Below are positions 20,362 to 30,509 of a stretch of 64,000 bases of DNA, piece by piece (the stretch's first letter is position 1; every line of letters starts with the position of its first letter). The translations under genes were made by a program, and so were the position numbers. The notes under the pieces were generated by a model. It saw only the letters and a list, made by a program, of their open reading frames with translations, made no database searches and was not told the DNA's origin. This DNA is from Pseudomonas sp. KUIN-1 (GTDB lineage: Bacteria; Pseudomonadota; Gammaproteobacteria; Pseudomonadales; Pseudomonadaceae), in the NCBI RefSeq assembly GCF_009176725.1, contig NZ_AP020337.1, forward strand, positions 62,001-126,000, in the 5' to 3' direction.

Positions 20362-21282
20362 TTAATAGAGTACTTCAACTAACGGCAACTTCATGGCACC
20401 CACCTCCGCCTGAAGAAAATCGCTGAGGCGTCGCAACCGCTCTGCGCCGGGCCTCGTACGCGGCCAGACCAGATAATAGTTTTCGCCACTGAACACCGCC
20501 GTGCGCCACGGCAGGCTCAGACGCGCCTGCGCCACGTCCTCGGCGACCATCAGCAGGTCGCCCATCGACACACCGTAGCCGCGTGCTGCGGCAATCATTC
20601 CCAGCTCCAGGGTGTCGAACACCTGCCCGCCTTTGAGCGACACCTGATCGGCCAGACCCATGCGGTTCAGCCAGGTGCGCCAGTCACGGCGATCAGGGGT
20701 GGGATGCAGCAATTCAGCCTTTGCCAGCCGTTCCACGTCCCATGGCGGGTCCTGCAACAAGGTGGGCGCACCGACCGGAATCAGCAATTCGGGAAACAGC
20801 AGTGTGGCTTCCCAGTCCGACGGGAAATGCCCCTGGCTGAGTAGAATCGCGCAATCGAAAGGCTCCTGGGTAAAGTCCACCGCATCGATTTCCATCCACG
20901 CGCTGGTCAGTTGCACCTCGTTGCCCACCTGCAGATGACGAAAACGGCTGAGCCGCGCGAGCAGCCAGCGCATGGTCAGGGTCGACGGGGCTTTCATGCG
21001 CAGAATGCCCTCGTCGGTCTGCAAGGTGCTGCAGGCGCGTTCCAATGCCAGGAACCCGTCGCGCACACCGGGCAGCAGCGCGCGTGCCGATTCGGTGAGC
21101 TGCAAGTTACGCCCGTTGCGCTGAAACAAACGGCAGGCAAAGTGCTCTTCCAGGGTACGAATATGCCGGCTTACTGCACTTTGGGTGATCGAAAGTTCCT
21201 CGGCCGCTCGGGTAAACGAGGTATGCCGCGCAGCTGCTTCAAAAGCCCTTAGTGCGTAAAGAGGAGGGAGACTGCGAGGCAT
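20362..21282 (-). CDS. LysR-type transcriptional regulator (GcvA-like)
   Basis: 306 residues: N-terminal winged helix-turn-helix (residues 7-66: LYALRAFEAAARHTSFTRAA then SQSAVSRHIRTLEEHF-like helix), then a periplasmic-binding-like effector domain at about 95-295. The sequence resembles the GcvA subgroup. It diverges from the MATE transporter across about 160 bases, the classical LysR-target arrangement, so control of that pump and of itself is a reasonable inference. The gene order LysR, MATE, GGDEF-EAL, rep also occurs in P. aeruginosa. Confidence 0.9.
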   Translation of the reverse strand: MPRSLPPLYALRAFEAAARHTSFTRAAEELSITQSAVSRHIRTLEEHFACRLFQRNGRNLQLTESARALLPGVRDGFLALERACSTLQTDEGILRMKAPSTLTMRWLLARLSRFRHLQVGNEVQLTSAWMEIDAVDFTQEPFDCAILLSQGHFPSDWEATLLFPELLIPVGAPTLLQDPPWDVERLAKAELLHPTPDRRDWRTWLNRMGLADQVSLKGGQVFDTLELGMIAAARGYGVSMGDLLMVAEDVAQARLSLPWRTAVFSGENYYLVWPRTRPGAERLRRLSDFLQAEVGAMKLPLVEVLY

Positions 21283-21440
21283 GAGGGCGCTTCCTGCGGA
21301 CGGTGAGCAGCCACTTTACTGCAAATTGCTTCAGATGAGTTTTAGTCATGCTGAGCATCGGATTTATCGTTTTGTGTTTAGCCGGGCAACTGCCCAGAAT
21401 ACATCGCTCAATCGTCCCTTTGCCGTAGAGCACCGTCACC

Positions 21441-22823
21441 ATGCAGCATTCCGCCCTCAAAGAACTCTGGATCATCCTGCGCCTGGCGGGGCCGCTGATT
21501 GCGTCACAGATGGCGCACATGCTGATGGTCTTCACCGACACCGTGATGATGGGCAAGATCGGCCCGGAAGCCTTGGCCGGCGGTGGTCTGGGCGCTGCCA
21601 CGTACAGCTTCGTGTCGTTCTTTTGCGTCGGCGTGATGGCCGCGGTCGGCACGCTGGTTTCGATCCGTCATGGTGCCGGCGACACCGAAGGCGCGACCCG
21701 TCTGACCCAGGCCGGTCTGTGGCTGGCCTGGGGCATGGCGCTGGTTGCCGCGCTGTTGCTGTGGAACCTCGAACCCATCCTGCTGCAGTTCGGTCAGGCC
21801 GAAGCCAACGTGCACATGGCGGCTCAATTTCTGATCACCCTGCCCTTCGCCCTGCCCGGCCTGCTCAGCTTCATGGCATTGCGCGGCTTCACCAGCGCAC
21901 TGGGTCGCGCGGGGCCGGTGATGACCATCAGCCTGGCCGGTGCGGCAGCCAACTTCGTGCTCAATTACGCGTTTATCCATCAATGGCTGGGGCTGCCCAG
22001 CCTGGGGCTGATGGGCATCGGGCTGGTCACCGCGATCGTCACCAACTGCATGGCCCTGGCGCTGGCGCTGCATATCAGGCTGCATCCGGCCTACGCCGCG
22101 TACCCGATCAGAAAGGGGCTTTCGAAACTGTCACGCAGCCACCTGGGCGAGCTGTGGCGCCTCGGTTTGCCGATTGGCGGCACCTATGCAGTGGAAGTCG
22201 GGCTGTTCACTTTTGCGGCGTTCTGCATGGGCGCGATGGGCAGCACGCAGATGGCGGCGCACCAGATCGCCCTGCAGACTGTGTCCATGGCGTTCATGGT
22301 TCCGGTGGGGATGTCCTACGCGGTCACCATGCGTATCGGCCAGCATTATGGCGCGGGCAACCTGTTGATGGTGCGCATGGCCGGGCGTCTGGGTATCGGT
22401 TTCGGCGGCTGTGTGATGCTCATGTTCGGGCTGCTGTTCTGGCTGGCACCGCATCTGGTCATCGGCCTGTTTCTGGACATCAATGACCCGGCGTTCGCCG
22501 AGATCGTGGTACTGGCCACAAAACTGCTGGCGATTGCCGCCTTGTTCGAGTTTTTCGACGGCACGCAGACCATTGCCATGGGCGCCATTCGTGGGCTCAA
22601 GGATGCACGCACCACCTTCCTGATCGGCCTGGGCTGCTACTGGCTGATCGCTGCGCCTGCCGCGTGGTTGCTCGGCTTCTCTACCGATGCTGGCGCTTCA
22701 GGCGTGTGGTGGGGGCTGGCGCTGGGCCTGTTCTGCTCGGCCGTGGCGCTGACCTACGCATTTGAATGGAAGACGGCGCGGCTGTTGCGTCAGGACGCAG
22801 CCGGGTTGCCGGTGCCGGGCTGA
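21441..22823 (+). CDS. MATE-family multidrug/Na+ (or H+) antiporter, NorM-like
   Basis: 460-residue inner-membrane protein with 12 predicted helices and two MatE repeats. Recognisable family segments are PLIASQMAHMLMVFTDTVMMG in helix 1, LRGFTSALGRAGPVM and AAHQIALQTVSMAFMVPVGM. It should export cationic drugs or metabolites in exchange for Na+ or H+. ATG 21441 follows a CACCGTCACC leader with a weak ribosome site. Transcription is divergent from the LysR gene at 20362-21282; the convergent GGDEF-EAL gene starts its 3' end 12 bases downstream. Confidence 0.92.
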   Translation: MQHSALKELWIILRLAGPLIASQMAHMLMVFTDTVMMGKIGPEALAGGGLGAATYSFVSFFCVGVMAAVGTLVSIRHGAGDTEGATRLTQAGLWLAWGMALVAALLLWNLEPILLQFGQAEANVHMAAQFLITLPFALPGLLSFMALRGFTSALGRAGPVMTISLAGAAANFVLNYAFIHQWLGLPSLGLMGIGLVTAIVTNCMALALALHIRLHPAYAAYPIRKGLSKLSRSHLGELWRLGLPIGGTYAVEVGLFTFAAFCMGAMGSTQMAAHQIALQTVSMAFMVPVGMSYAVTMRIGQHYGAGNLLMVRMAGRLGIGFGGCVMLMFGLLFWLAPHLVIGLFLDINDPAFAEIVVLATKLLAIAALFEFFDGTQTIAMGAIRGLKDARTTFLIGLGCYWLIAAPAAWLLGFSTDAGASGVWWGLALGLFCSAVALTYAFEWKTARLLRQDAAGLPVPG

Positions 22824-22835
22824 TCCGGTGCACCG

Positions 22836-24500
22836 TCACCCGGATCTGGAGGTATCGGCGTGTGCCACTTCCGAACGCAGATAGGTCACCAGTTCTTCCA
22901 CCGGCAGCGGCCGGCTGATCAGATAGCCTTGCACCTGATTGCAGCCGTAACTGCGCAGCAACTCCAGTTGCCCGGCGGTTTCCACGCCCTCGGCGACCAC
23001 TTCCAGGTTCAGGTTGTGCGCCAGATTGATCATGGCGTTGACCAGCTTGCGGTTCTCTTCGCGTAACTCCATCTGCCCGACAAAAGTCATGTCGATCTTG
23101 AGCAGCGCGATGGGCAGGCTGTTGAGGTGCATGAACGACGAATAGCCGGTGCCGAAATCGTCCAGCGAAAAGCGCACGCCCAGTTGGCGCAATGCGTCCA
23201 TGGTCTGCCTGACCTGATCGCTGCGCCGCATGACCGCGGTTTCGGTCAGTTCGAACTCCAGCCAGCGCGCGTCGACATCGTGCTCCGCGATCAGGCGAGT
23301 CAAGGTCGGCAGCAACTGGCTGTCCTGAAACTGCCGGAACGACAGGTTGATCGCCATGTGCAGCGGGGCAAAGCCCTGTTCGCGCAGGGCCTGCATGTCA
23401 CGCAGGGCGCGGAAGATGACCCAGTAGCCGAGCGGCACGATCAGGCCGCTTTGCTCGGCCAGTGGCACGAATTTGCTGGGCGGCAGCAGCCCGCGTTCCT
23501 GATGGCGCCAGCGCACCAGTGCCTCCAGGCCGACGACACGCCCGCTGTCCAGGCACAGGCGCGGCTGGTAATGCAGTTCCAGCTCATCGCGGCGCAAGGC
23601 ACGGCGCAGTTCACCTTCCAGATCGGCGAGGCTGCGGGCGTTGCGATTGATGCGCTCGTCGAACAGGTGATAGGTGCAGCCCTGCATGCTCTTGGCCTGA
23701 CGCATGGCGATATGTGCATGCCACATCAGCGGGTCGGCTTCGGGCTGGGCCTGGGAGTGAGCGATGCCCAGGCTGCAACCCAGCAACAGGCTTTCGCCAT
23801 CGACCCAATAGGGTTCGGCCAGCACGTCGGTGATACGTTCGGCCATTTGCAGGGCGCGTTCGGGGGCTGTTCGGGTGTCGATCAACAAGGCGAATTCGTC
23901 GCCCCCCAGGCGGGCGATCTGATCACCGGCATCGAGCTGGTTTTTCAAGCGCGCCACCACTTGCAGGATCAGTCGATCACCGGCCTGATGCCCCAGTGAA
24001 TCGTTGGCGCGGCGAAAATTGTCCAGGTCCAGATGCCCCAGCGCCACGCTGCCGCCTTCGCTCAGGCGAGCCGAGAGCAGCGCCTGAAACCCCTGGCGGT
24101 TGGCGATGCCGGTCAACGGGTCCTGGCCGACCAGACGTCGCAGGCTGTCTTCCAGGCGACTGCGCTCGTGGACATAGCGCAGGCAGCGCCGAAGCGTGTC
24201 GCCGGTCAAGGCGTCGCGCACCAGCCAGTCACTGACGCCGGTCGGTCCGACCAGCGGTTCGGCCTCAAGCAGCACCACGGTAGGCAACAGACAGGCTCCG
24301 GTCCTGGGCTGCAGGTCAGGCGTGGTCAGCAGCACGGTGTTGCGCTCGTTAGCGTAGCGGGCGCTGAAAACGTCCCAGTTCGCGCCATGCAGAAGTGTCA
24401 CGTTGCTTCCCGGCGCAGTGAGGCAGCCGCTCAGCAGCGCCTGCCAGAAGGGCTCGTGCGCCAAAAGCAGCAATCGCAAGGGTTCGACAGGTGTAGGCAA
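22836..24500 (-). CDS. GGDEF-EAL cyclic-di-GMP enzyme
   Basis: 554 residues. An N-terminal region of about 120 residues resembles a degenerate receiver-like fold without a clear phosphoacceptor. GGDEF occupies about 125-285 with an intact RLGGDEFA motif. EAL spans about 300-545 with GLEALVRW, NLSFRQFQ, ELTETAVM, DDFGTGYSS and VAEGVE, so all metal and catalytic positions appear to be present. Both synthesis and hydrolysis of c-di-GMP are therefore possible. The homologue at the same place next to rep in P. aeruginosa (PA5295, ProE) is reported to be a phosphodiesterase, so that is the more likely net activity. Confidence 0.92.
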   Translation of the reverse strand: MPTPVEPLRLLLLAHEPFWQALLSGCLTAPGSNVTLLHGANWDVFSARYANERNTVLLTTPDLQPRTGACLLPTVVLLEAEPLVGPTGVSDWLVRDALTGDTLRRCLRYVHERSRLEDSLRRLVGQDPLTGIANRQGFQALLSARLSEGGSVALGHLDLDNFRRANDSLGHQAGDRLILQVVARLKNQLDAGDQIARLGGDEFALLIDTRTAPERALQMAERITDVLAEPYWVDGESLLLGCSLGIAHSQAQPEADPLMWHAHIAMRQAKSMQGCTYHLFDERINRNARSLADLEGELRRALRRDELELHYQPRLCLDSGRVVGLEALVRWRHQERGLLPPSKFVPLAEQSGLIVPLGYWVIFRALRDMQALREQGFAPLHMAINLSFRQFQDSQLLPTLTRLIAEHDVDARWLEFELTETAVMRRSDQVRQTMDALRQLGVRFSLDDFGTGYSSFMHLNSLPIALLKIDMTFVGQMELREENRKLVNAMINLAHNLNLEVVAEGVETAGQLELLRSYGCNQVQGYLISRPLPVEELVTYLRSEVAHADTSRSG

Positions 24501-24704
24501 TCTAACTTCCTAAGTGCAAAGGAAAAACCGGTGGCCGCTCTCTCGCAGGAGCGCGACAAATACACGTATCGCGCGTCGCGGCGCAAATGTAACAAAAACA
24601 GAAGAATTAGATAGCAGTCACTGTCTGACGACGATGAGCACTGCACAAAACCGTGGGCCTGTTAAAATGCCCGACCTTTTTTACAGACGACTCTTCATAC
24701 CGCC

Positions 24705-26714
24705 ATGTCCCGACTCAATCCCCGGCAGCAGGAAGCCGTGAACTACGTCGGCGGCCCTCTTTTGGTGCTCGCCGGTGCCGGTTCCGGCAAGACCAGCGTG
24801 ATCACCCGCAAGATCGCGCATCTGATCCAGAACTGTCGTATTCGCGCCCAGTACATCGTCGCCATGACCTTCACCAACAAGGCCGCGCGCGAGATGAAAG
24901 AGCGGGTCGGTACGCTGCTCAGAGGCGGTGAAGGACGCGGCCTGACGGTTTCGACCTTCCACAACCTGGGCCTGAACATCATCCGCAAGGAGCACACACG
25001 GCTGGGCTACAAACCGGGCTTCTCGATCTTTGACGAGACTGACGTCAAAGCGCTGATGACCGACATCATGCAGAAAGAGTATTCCGGCGACGACGGCGTC
25101 GACGAGATCAAGAACATGATCGGCTCGTGGAAAAACGACCTGATCCTGCCCGCCGAGGCGCTGGAAAACGCCCGCAACCCCAAGGAACAGACCGCCGCCA
25201 TCGTCTACACCCACTATCAGCGCACGCTCAAGGCGTACAACGCGGTGGACTTCGACGATCTGATTCTGCTGCCGGTCAAACTGTTCCAGGAACACGCCGA
25301 CATCCTGGAAAAGTGGCAGAACAAGGTGCGTTATCTGCTGGTGGACGAATATCAGGACACCAACGCCAGCCAGTACCTGCTGGTGAAGCTGCTGATCGGT
25401 ACGCGCCATCAGTTCACCGTAGTGGGCGACGACGACCAGTCGATCTACGCCTGGCGTGGTGCGCGGCCGGAAAACCTCATGCTGCTCAAGGACGACTACC
25501 CGTCGTTGAAAGTGGTGATGCTGGAGCAGAACTACCGCTCGACCAGCCGCATTCTGCGCTGCGCCAACGTGCTGATCTCCAACAACCCGCACGCCTTCGA
25601 AAAACAACTGTGGTCCGAGATGGGCCATGGCGACGAGATCCGCGTGATCCGCTGCCGCAACGAAGACGCCGAGGCCGAGCGGGTGGCCATGGAGATCCTC
25701 ACCCTGCACCTGCGCACCGACCGCCCGTACAGCGATTTCGCCATCCTCTATCGCGGCAACTACCAGGCCAAGCTGATCGAGCTGAAATTGCAGCACCATC
25801 AGGTGCCGTATCGACTGTCGGGCGGCAACAGCTTTTTCGGCCGCCAGGAAGTGAAGGACCTGATGGCTTATTTCCGTCTGCTGGTGAACCCGGACGACGA
25901 CAACGCCTTCCTGCGGGTGATCAACGTTCCGCGTCGCGAGATCGGCTCGACCACGCTGGAAAAGCTCGGCAACTACGCCACCGAGCGCAAGGTGTCGATG
26001 TACGCCGCCACCGACGAGATCGGTCTGGGCGAGCATCTGGACAGCCGATTCACCGACCGTTTACAGCGCTTCAAGCGCTGGATGGACGGCGTGCGCCAGC
26101 AGTGCGCACAGAACGATCCCATCGCCGCGCTGCGCAGCATGGTCATGGACATCGACTACGAGAACTGGCTGCGGCAGAACAGCTCCAGCGAAAAGGCTGC
26201 CGATTACCGGATGAGCAACGTCTGGTTCCTGATCGAGGCGTTGAAAAACACGCTGGAGAAGGACGAAGAAGGCGGCATGACCATCGAGGAAGCCATCGGC
26301 AAGCTGGTCCTGCGCGACATGCTCGAACGTCAGCAGGAAGAGGAAGACGGTGCCGAGGGTGTGCAGATGATGACCTTGCACGCCTCCAAGGGCCTGGAAT
26401 TCCCTTATGTGTTCATCATGGGCATGGAAGAAGAAATCCTGCCGCACCGCTCCAGCATCGAAGCCGACACCATCGAAGAAGAGCGCCGCCTGGCCTACGT
26501 GGGCATCACCCGCGCGCGGCAGACCCTGGCGTTCACCTTTGCCGCCAAGCGCAAGCAGTACGGTGAAATCATCGACTGCGCGCCAAGCCGCTTTCTCGAT
26601 GAGCTGCCCCCGGACGACCTGGCCTGGGAAGGCAATGACGACACCCCGACGGAAGTCAAAGCGGTTCGCGGCAACACTGCGCTTGCCGATATTCGCGCCA
26701 TGCTGAAACGCTAG
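24705..26714 (+). CDS. rep: Rep, ATP-dependent 3'-5' DNA helicase
   Basis: SF1A helicase that clears replication forks of protein roadblocks. The 669-residue product starts MSRLNPRQQEAVNYVGGPLLV (Q motif). Helicase motifs in order: Walker A AGAGSGKTSVI, motif Ia AMTFTNKAA, motif II LVDEYQDTN, motif III VVGDDDQSIYAWRGA, motif IV QNYRS, motif V TLHASKGLEFPYVFI and motif VI AYVGITRAR. The length equals the Pseudomonas Rep length. ATG 24705 lies 40 bases after a likely promoter segment; xpt follows 51 bases downstream on the same strand. Confidence 0.97.
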   Translation: MSRLNPRQQEAVNYVGGPLLVLAGAGSGKTSVITRKIAHLIQNCRIRAQYIVAMTFTNKAAREMKERVGTLLRGGEGRGLTVSTFHNLGLNIIRKEHTRLGYKPGFSIFDETDVKALMTDIMQKEYSGDDGVDEIKNMIGSWKNDLILPAEALENARNPKEQTAAIVYTHYQRTLKAYNAVDFDDLILLPVKLFQEHADILEKWQNKVRYLLVDEYQDTNASQYLLVKLLIGTRHQFTVVGDDDQSIYAWRGARPENLMLLKDDYPSLKVVMLEQNYRSTSRILRCANVLISNNPHAFEKQLWSEMGHGDEIRVIRCRNEDAEAERVAMEILTLHLRTDRPYSDFAILYRGNYQAKLIELKLQHHQVPYRLSGGNSFFGRQEVKDLMAYFRLLVNPDDDNAFLRVINVPRREIGSTTLEKLGNYATERKVSMYAATDEIGLGEHLDSRFTDRLQRFKRWMDGVRQQCAQNDPIAALRSMVMDIDYENWLRQNSSSEKAADYRMSNVWFLIEALKNTLEKDEEGGMTIEEAIGKLVLRDMLERQQEEEDGAEGVQMMTLHASKGLEFPYVFIMGMEEEILPHRSSIEADTIEEERRLAYVGITRARQTLAFTFAAKRKQYGEIIDCAPSRFLDELPPDDLAWEGNDDTPTEVKAVRGNTALADIRAMLKR

Positions 26715-26729
26715 CCGACACCCTATTGA

Positions 26730-27335
<606 letters not shown>

Positions 27336-27357
27336 GGCTCCCGAGGGCGTTCTCCCG

Positions 27358-27985
27358 GACACCTATCGTTCCGCATGCTCCAGCGTGGGAATGCAGTTCG
27401 TGACGCTCTGCGTCGCAAAAGAGGACGCGGAGCGTCCAGAAAGGCATGCGACGCGGAGCGCCGCACGATAGTTGTGATGATCGTCCCGCGCGCTCCAGCG
27501 TGGGAATGCAGGTCGTGACGCTCTGCGTCGCAAAAGAGGACGCAGAGCGTCCAGAAAGGCATGCGACGCGGAGCGCCGCACGATAGTTGTGATGATCGTC
27601 CCGCGCGCTCCAGCGTGGGAATGCAGGTCTCGACGCTCTGCGTCGTCAAGAGGACGCGGAGCGTCCAGAAAGGCATGCGACGCGGAGCGCCGCACGATAG
27701 TTGTGATGATCGTTCCTCACGCTCCCGCGTGGGAATGCAGTTCTCGACGCTCTGCGTCGTCAAGAGGACGCGGAGCGTCCAGAAAGGCATGCGACGCGGA
27801 GCGCCGCACGATAGTTGTGATGATCGTTCCTCACGCTCCAGCTTGGGAATGCAGTTCTCGACGCTCTGCGTCGCAAGAGGACGCGGAGCGTCCAGAAAGG
27901 CATGCGACGCGGAGCGCCGCACGATAGTTGTGATGATCGTCCCGCGCGCTCCAGCGTGGGAATGCCGTTCGTGACGCTCTGCGTC
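27358..27985. repeat. Five ~114-bp tandem hairpin repeats downstream of xpt
   Basis: CACGATAGTTGTGATGATCG recurs at 27464, 27579, 27693, 27807 and 27920, giving a 113-115 bp period. Each unit contains two short palindromes, GACGCTCTGCGTC and GGACGCGGAGCGTCC, plus CTCCAGCGTGGGAATGC. Because the period is near a multiple of three, long repetitive frames open on both strands; these are artefacts. The array fills the space between convergent xpt and the FisR-like gene, and no gene is seen in it. Confidence 0.93.
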
Positions 27986-28011
27986 ATAGCGTCCGTGCAG
28001 GACTGAGTGCT

Positions 28012-29331
28012 TTAGCGCGGAATCCCCAAGGCACGCAAACGTCGATACAGGGTGCGTTCGCTCAGCCCCAGTTCTCTGGCCAGTTCGCTGCGCGAGCCGT
28101 TGAACACTCGCAGCGCATGGGCGAGTTTTTCCAGGCCGTCGTCCTGCTGGCGGTACGTCACGCCAACCGCTTCGCCCTGCCCGCGTACTTCGGCGGGCAA
28201 ATCCTGCACGCGAATCACGCCGTCGTCGGTAAATAAACGGGCGCGTTCGAGTATGTTGCGCAGCTCGCGAATGTTGCCGGGGTAACTGTACAAACTCAGC
28301 AGCTTCATGGCCTCGGCGTCGACACGCGGAGCGGCGCCGGGCGCGATGCGTTGCAGCAGACTGTCGATCAGCAGCGGCAGGTCGTCGCTGCGTTCGCGCA
28401 GGGCCGGCAGGCGAATCGGAAAGGCGCTGATGCGGTAGAACAAATCCTGACGAAAGCTGCCGTCGGCGACCATCTCCCTGAGCGGTTTATGGGTGGCCAC
28501 CACCAGCCGAAAATCCGAGTGCACCGTGCGCAGGCTGCCCACCGGACGAAAACTGCCCGATTCGATCAGCCGCAACAGCTTGACCTGCATGGCCAGCGGC
28601 ACTTCACCGATCTCATCAAGGAACAACGTCCCGCCATGAGCGGCTTCGGCCAGACCGGTCTTGCGCTGCAATGCGCCAGTGAACGCGCCCTTCTCATAGC
28701 CGAACAGCTCGCTTTCCAGCAGGGTTTCGGTAAGCCCGGTGCAATCGACCACCACCAGCGGTCCGGCGGACCTGGCGCTGCTGGCGTGCAGTGCGCGCGC
28801 GAACAATTCCTTGCCGGTACCCGACTCGCCCTGCAGCAACACCGGAATCTGCGCGGGCGCAGCGCGTTGCAGAGCGCCCAGCACTTCTTTGAACGCCGCC
28901 GAGCGCCCTACCAGCCCATGTTGCTGCGGCTGAACGGAGGCTACCGCCACCGAGCTCAGTCGCTCGACATAAGCGATCACCTCACCCTGATCGTCGAGAA
29001 TCGGCCGCAGCTCCACATCCACATGCTCGGGGCCGCGCGGCGTGTGATGAATGTGCAGCAGACGCTCCGGGAGCCGTGTTTCATGGGCCTTGCGCATCGG
29101 GCAATGCTCACCGGCCTGATCGCACGGCACTGCAAACTGATGCGACACCCGATAACACTTCTCGCCCACATGCGGCGTGCCTTCGACGCCGAACTGGCGC
29201 TGGTAGGCGGTGTTGGCGGCAATGATGTTGTAGTCGGTATCGAGCACGATGGTCGGGCGCAGATCGTGTTCGAGGTATGACACCAGCGACTGCATGCGAC
29301 TGCCGGGAAAATCGGTGGCTATGAGGTTCAT
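28012..29331 (-). CDS. fisR: FisR-like sigma54-dependent activator of sulfide oxidation genes
   Basis: 439-residue enhancer-binding protein. The N-terminal PAS-like sensory domain (1-140) has three cysteines at 59, 70 and 77 ([12 protein letters not shown] then CPMRK), spaced 11 and 7. This is the spacing I recall for the persulfide-sensing cysteines of FisR in Cupriavidus. The AAA+ domain (about 150-390) has Walker A GESGTGKE, the sigma54-contact GAFTGA loop and LDEIGEV. The C-terminal Fis-type helix-turn-helix ends [21 protein letters not shown] 29331 is preferred to 29397 since AGGAG sits six bases upstream. It is divergent from pdo-sqr, which it presumably activates. Confidence 0.88.
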   Translation of the reverse strand: MNLIATDFPGSRMQSLVSYLEHDLRPTIVLDTDYNIIAANTAYQRQFGVEGTPHVGEKCYRVSHQFAVPCDQAGEHCPMRKAHETRLPERLLHIHHTPRGPEHVDVELRPILDDQGEVIAYVERLSSVAVASVQPQQHGLVGRSAAFKEVLGALQRAAPAQIPVLLQGESGTGKELFARALHASSARSAGPLVVVDCTGLTETLLESELFGYEKGAFTGALQRKTGLAEAAHGGTLFLDEIGEVPLAMQVKLLRLIESGSFRPVGSLRTVHSDFRLVVATHKPLREMVADGSFRQDLFYRISAFPIRLPALRERSDDLPLLIDSLLQRIAPGAAPRVDAEAMKLLSLYSYPGNIRELRNILERARLFTDDGVIRVQDLPAEVRGQGEAVGVTYRQQDDGLEKLAHALRVFNGSRSELARELGLSERTLYRRLRALGIPR

Positions 29332-29399
29332 GGGTGCTCCTGTGGGCTGGGCGCAGCTTAACCCATTCGCCTGCCAGCTTGTGCCACGGACTGCCAAAT

Positions 29400-29420
29400 G
29401 ACTGCCAGAATGTGGCAGTC
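29400..29420. promoter_or_regulatory. Perfect palindrome, probable FisR enhancer site
   Basis: GACTGCCA, five bases, then TGGCAGTC is a perfect 8+8 inverted repeat located 69 bases upstream of fisR and about 100 bases upstream of the sigma54-like promoter. Extra half-sites GACTGCCA (from 29389) and TGCCA (29382) are adjacent and another ACTGCCA lies near 29535. A repeated inverted half-site next to a divergent enhancer-binding protein gene is the expected appearance of its operator. Binding itself is inference. Confidence 0.7.
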
Positions 29421-29504
29421 AGCGACCTGCGGCAGGCCATCAGGGTGTTTTGCAAAACCGCAAAACGCCTTGTATTTATTAGCCTGAAGGGGCTTTGCCG
29501 TGAT

Positions 29505-29519
29505 TGGCATGGTTATTGA
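29505..29519 (+). promoter_or_regulatory. Candidate sigma54 (-24/-12) promoter for pdo-sqr-tauE
   Basis: TGGCATG, four bases, TTGA fits the sigma54 consensus TGGCAYG-N4-TTGC except for the last base, giving GG-N10-GA instead of GG-N10-GC. It lies about 80 bases before the pdo start and downstream of the palindrome at 29400-29420. The match at the -24 element is perfect, the -12 element is imperfect, so confidence is moderate. Confidence 0.45.
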
Positions 29520-29597
29520 GACATCATGGCAACGACTGCCAACCGTCCGGCCTGGCCAAACGGGCCTTGAGGCGATTTACAGCCACGGGAATTGCAC

Positions 29598-30482
29598 ATG
29601 ATCATCGGTGAAAAACTTCATGTCGAAGCGCTCTTCGACACGCATACCTGGACCATCAGCTATCTGGTGATGGACCTGCACAGCAAGCAATGTGCGCTGA
29701 TCGACAGCGTGCTCGATTACGACCCCAAGTCCGGCCGCACCAGAACCGAGTCGGCCGACCGCATGATCGAACGGGCGCAGGCGCTGGGCGCCTCGGTGCA
29801 GTGGATTTTCGAAACCCATGTGCACGCCGATCACCTCTCGGCAGCGCCGTATCTGAAACAGCGGCTCGGTGGGCAAATTGTCATCGGCAGCCATATCACT
29901 GCGGTGCAGGAAACCTTCGGCACGCTGTTCAACGCGCCGCCTGACTTTGCCCGCAATGGCAGTCAGTTCGATGTGCTGCTGGAAGACAACGCCTCGTTCG
30001 CCCTCGGCGCGCTTGAGGTCAAGGCCATGCACACGCCCGGGCACACGCCAGCGTGCATGAGTTACCTGGTGCAAGTCGGTGACGCCACGGTCGCGTTTGT
30101 CGGCGATACGCTGTTCATGCCCGATTACGGCACCGCTCGGTGCGACTTCCCGGGTGCCGATGCGCGCACGCTGTATCGCTCGATCAAGAAGCTGCTGGCG
30201 CTGCCGCCGGAAACCCTGCTGTTCATGTGCCACGACTACCTGCCCAATGGCCGTGAGCTGAAATACATGACCACGGTTGCCGAACAGCGCGCCAGCAATA
30301 TCCATGTGCACGACGGGGTGGATGAAGACGCGTTCGTCGGCATGCGCGAAGCCCGTGACGCGACGCTGGACATGCCGGTGCTGATGCTGCCTGCGGTGCA
30401 GGTCAACATGCGCTGCGGCCACTTTCCCGAGCCGGAAGACAACGGCGTCGTCTACCTGAAGATCCCGCTCAATGCCCTTTGA
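29598..30482 (+). CDS. pdo: Persulfide dioxygenase (metallo-beta-lactamase fold)
   Basis: Oxidises glutathione persulfide to sulfite plus glutathione, the step after sulfide:quinone oxidoreductase. 294 residues. The metal motif ETHVHADHLSAAP (HxHxDH) is followed by HTPGHTPACM and FVGDTLFMPDYGTARCDFPG, the last being characteristic of ETHE1/PDO-like enzymes. A single iron is expected. ATG 29598 has GGGAA seven bases upstream; the in-frame TTG at 29592 is less likely. It is the first gene of a three-gene unit with sqr and tauE and diverges from the FisR-like activator. Confidence 0.88.
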   Translation: MIIGEKLHVEALFDTHTWTISYLVMDLHSKQCALIDSVLDYDPKSGRTRTESADRMIERAQALGASVQWIFETHVHADHLSAAPYLKQRLGGQIVIGSHITAVQETFGTLFNAPPDFARNGSQFDVLLEDNASFALGALEVKAMHTPGHTPACMSYLVQVGDATVAFVGDTLFMPDYGTARCDFPGADARTLYRSIKKLLALPPETLLFMCHDYLPNGRELKYMTTVAEQRASNIHVHDGVDEDAFVGMREARDATLDMPVLMLPAVQVNMRCGHFPEPEDNGVVYLKIPLNAL

Positions 30483-30509
30483 CCGCTGCCCGCCTTGGGA
30501 AACCCTGTG

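Noticed and set aside
28012..29331. NorR-type nitric oxide activator
   Set aside because: The three-cysteine PAS region and the sqr/pdo neighbours fit a persulfide sensor, not the GAF sensor of NorR.
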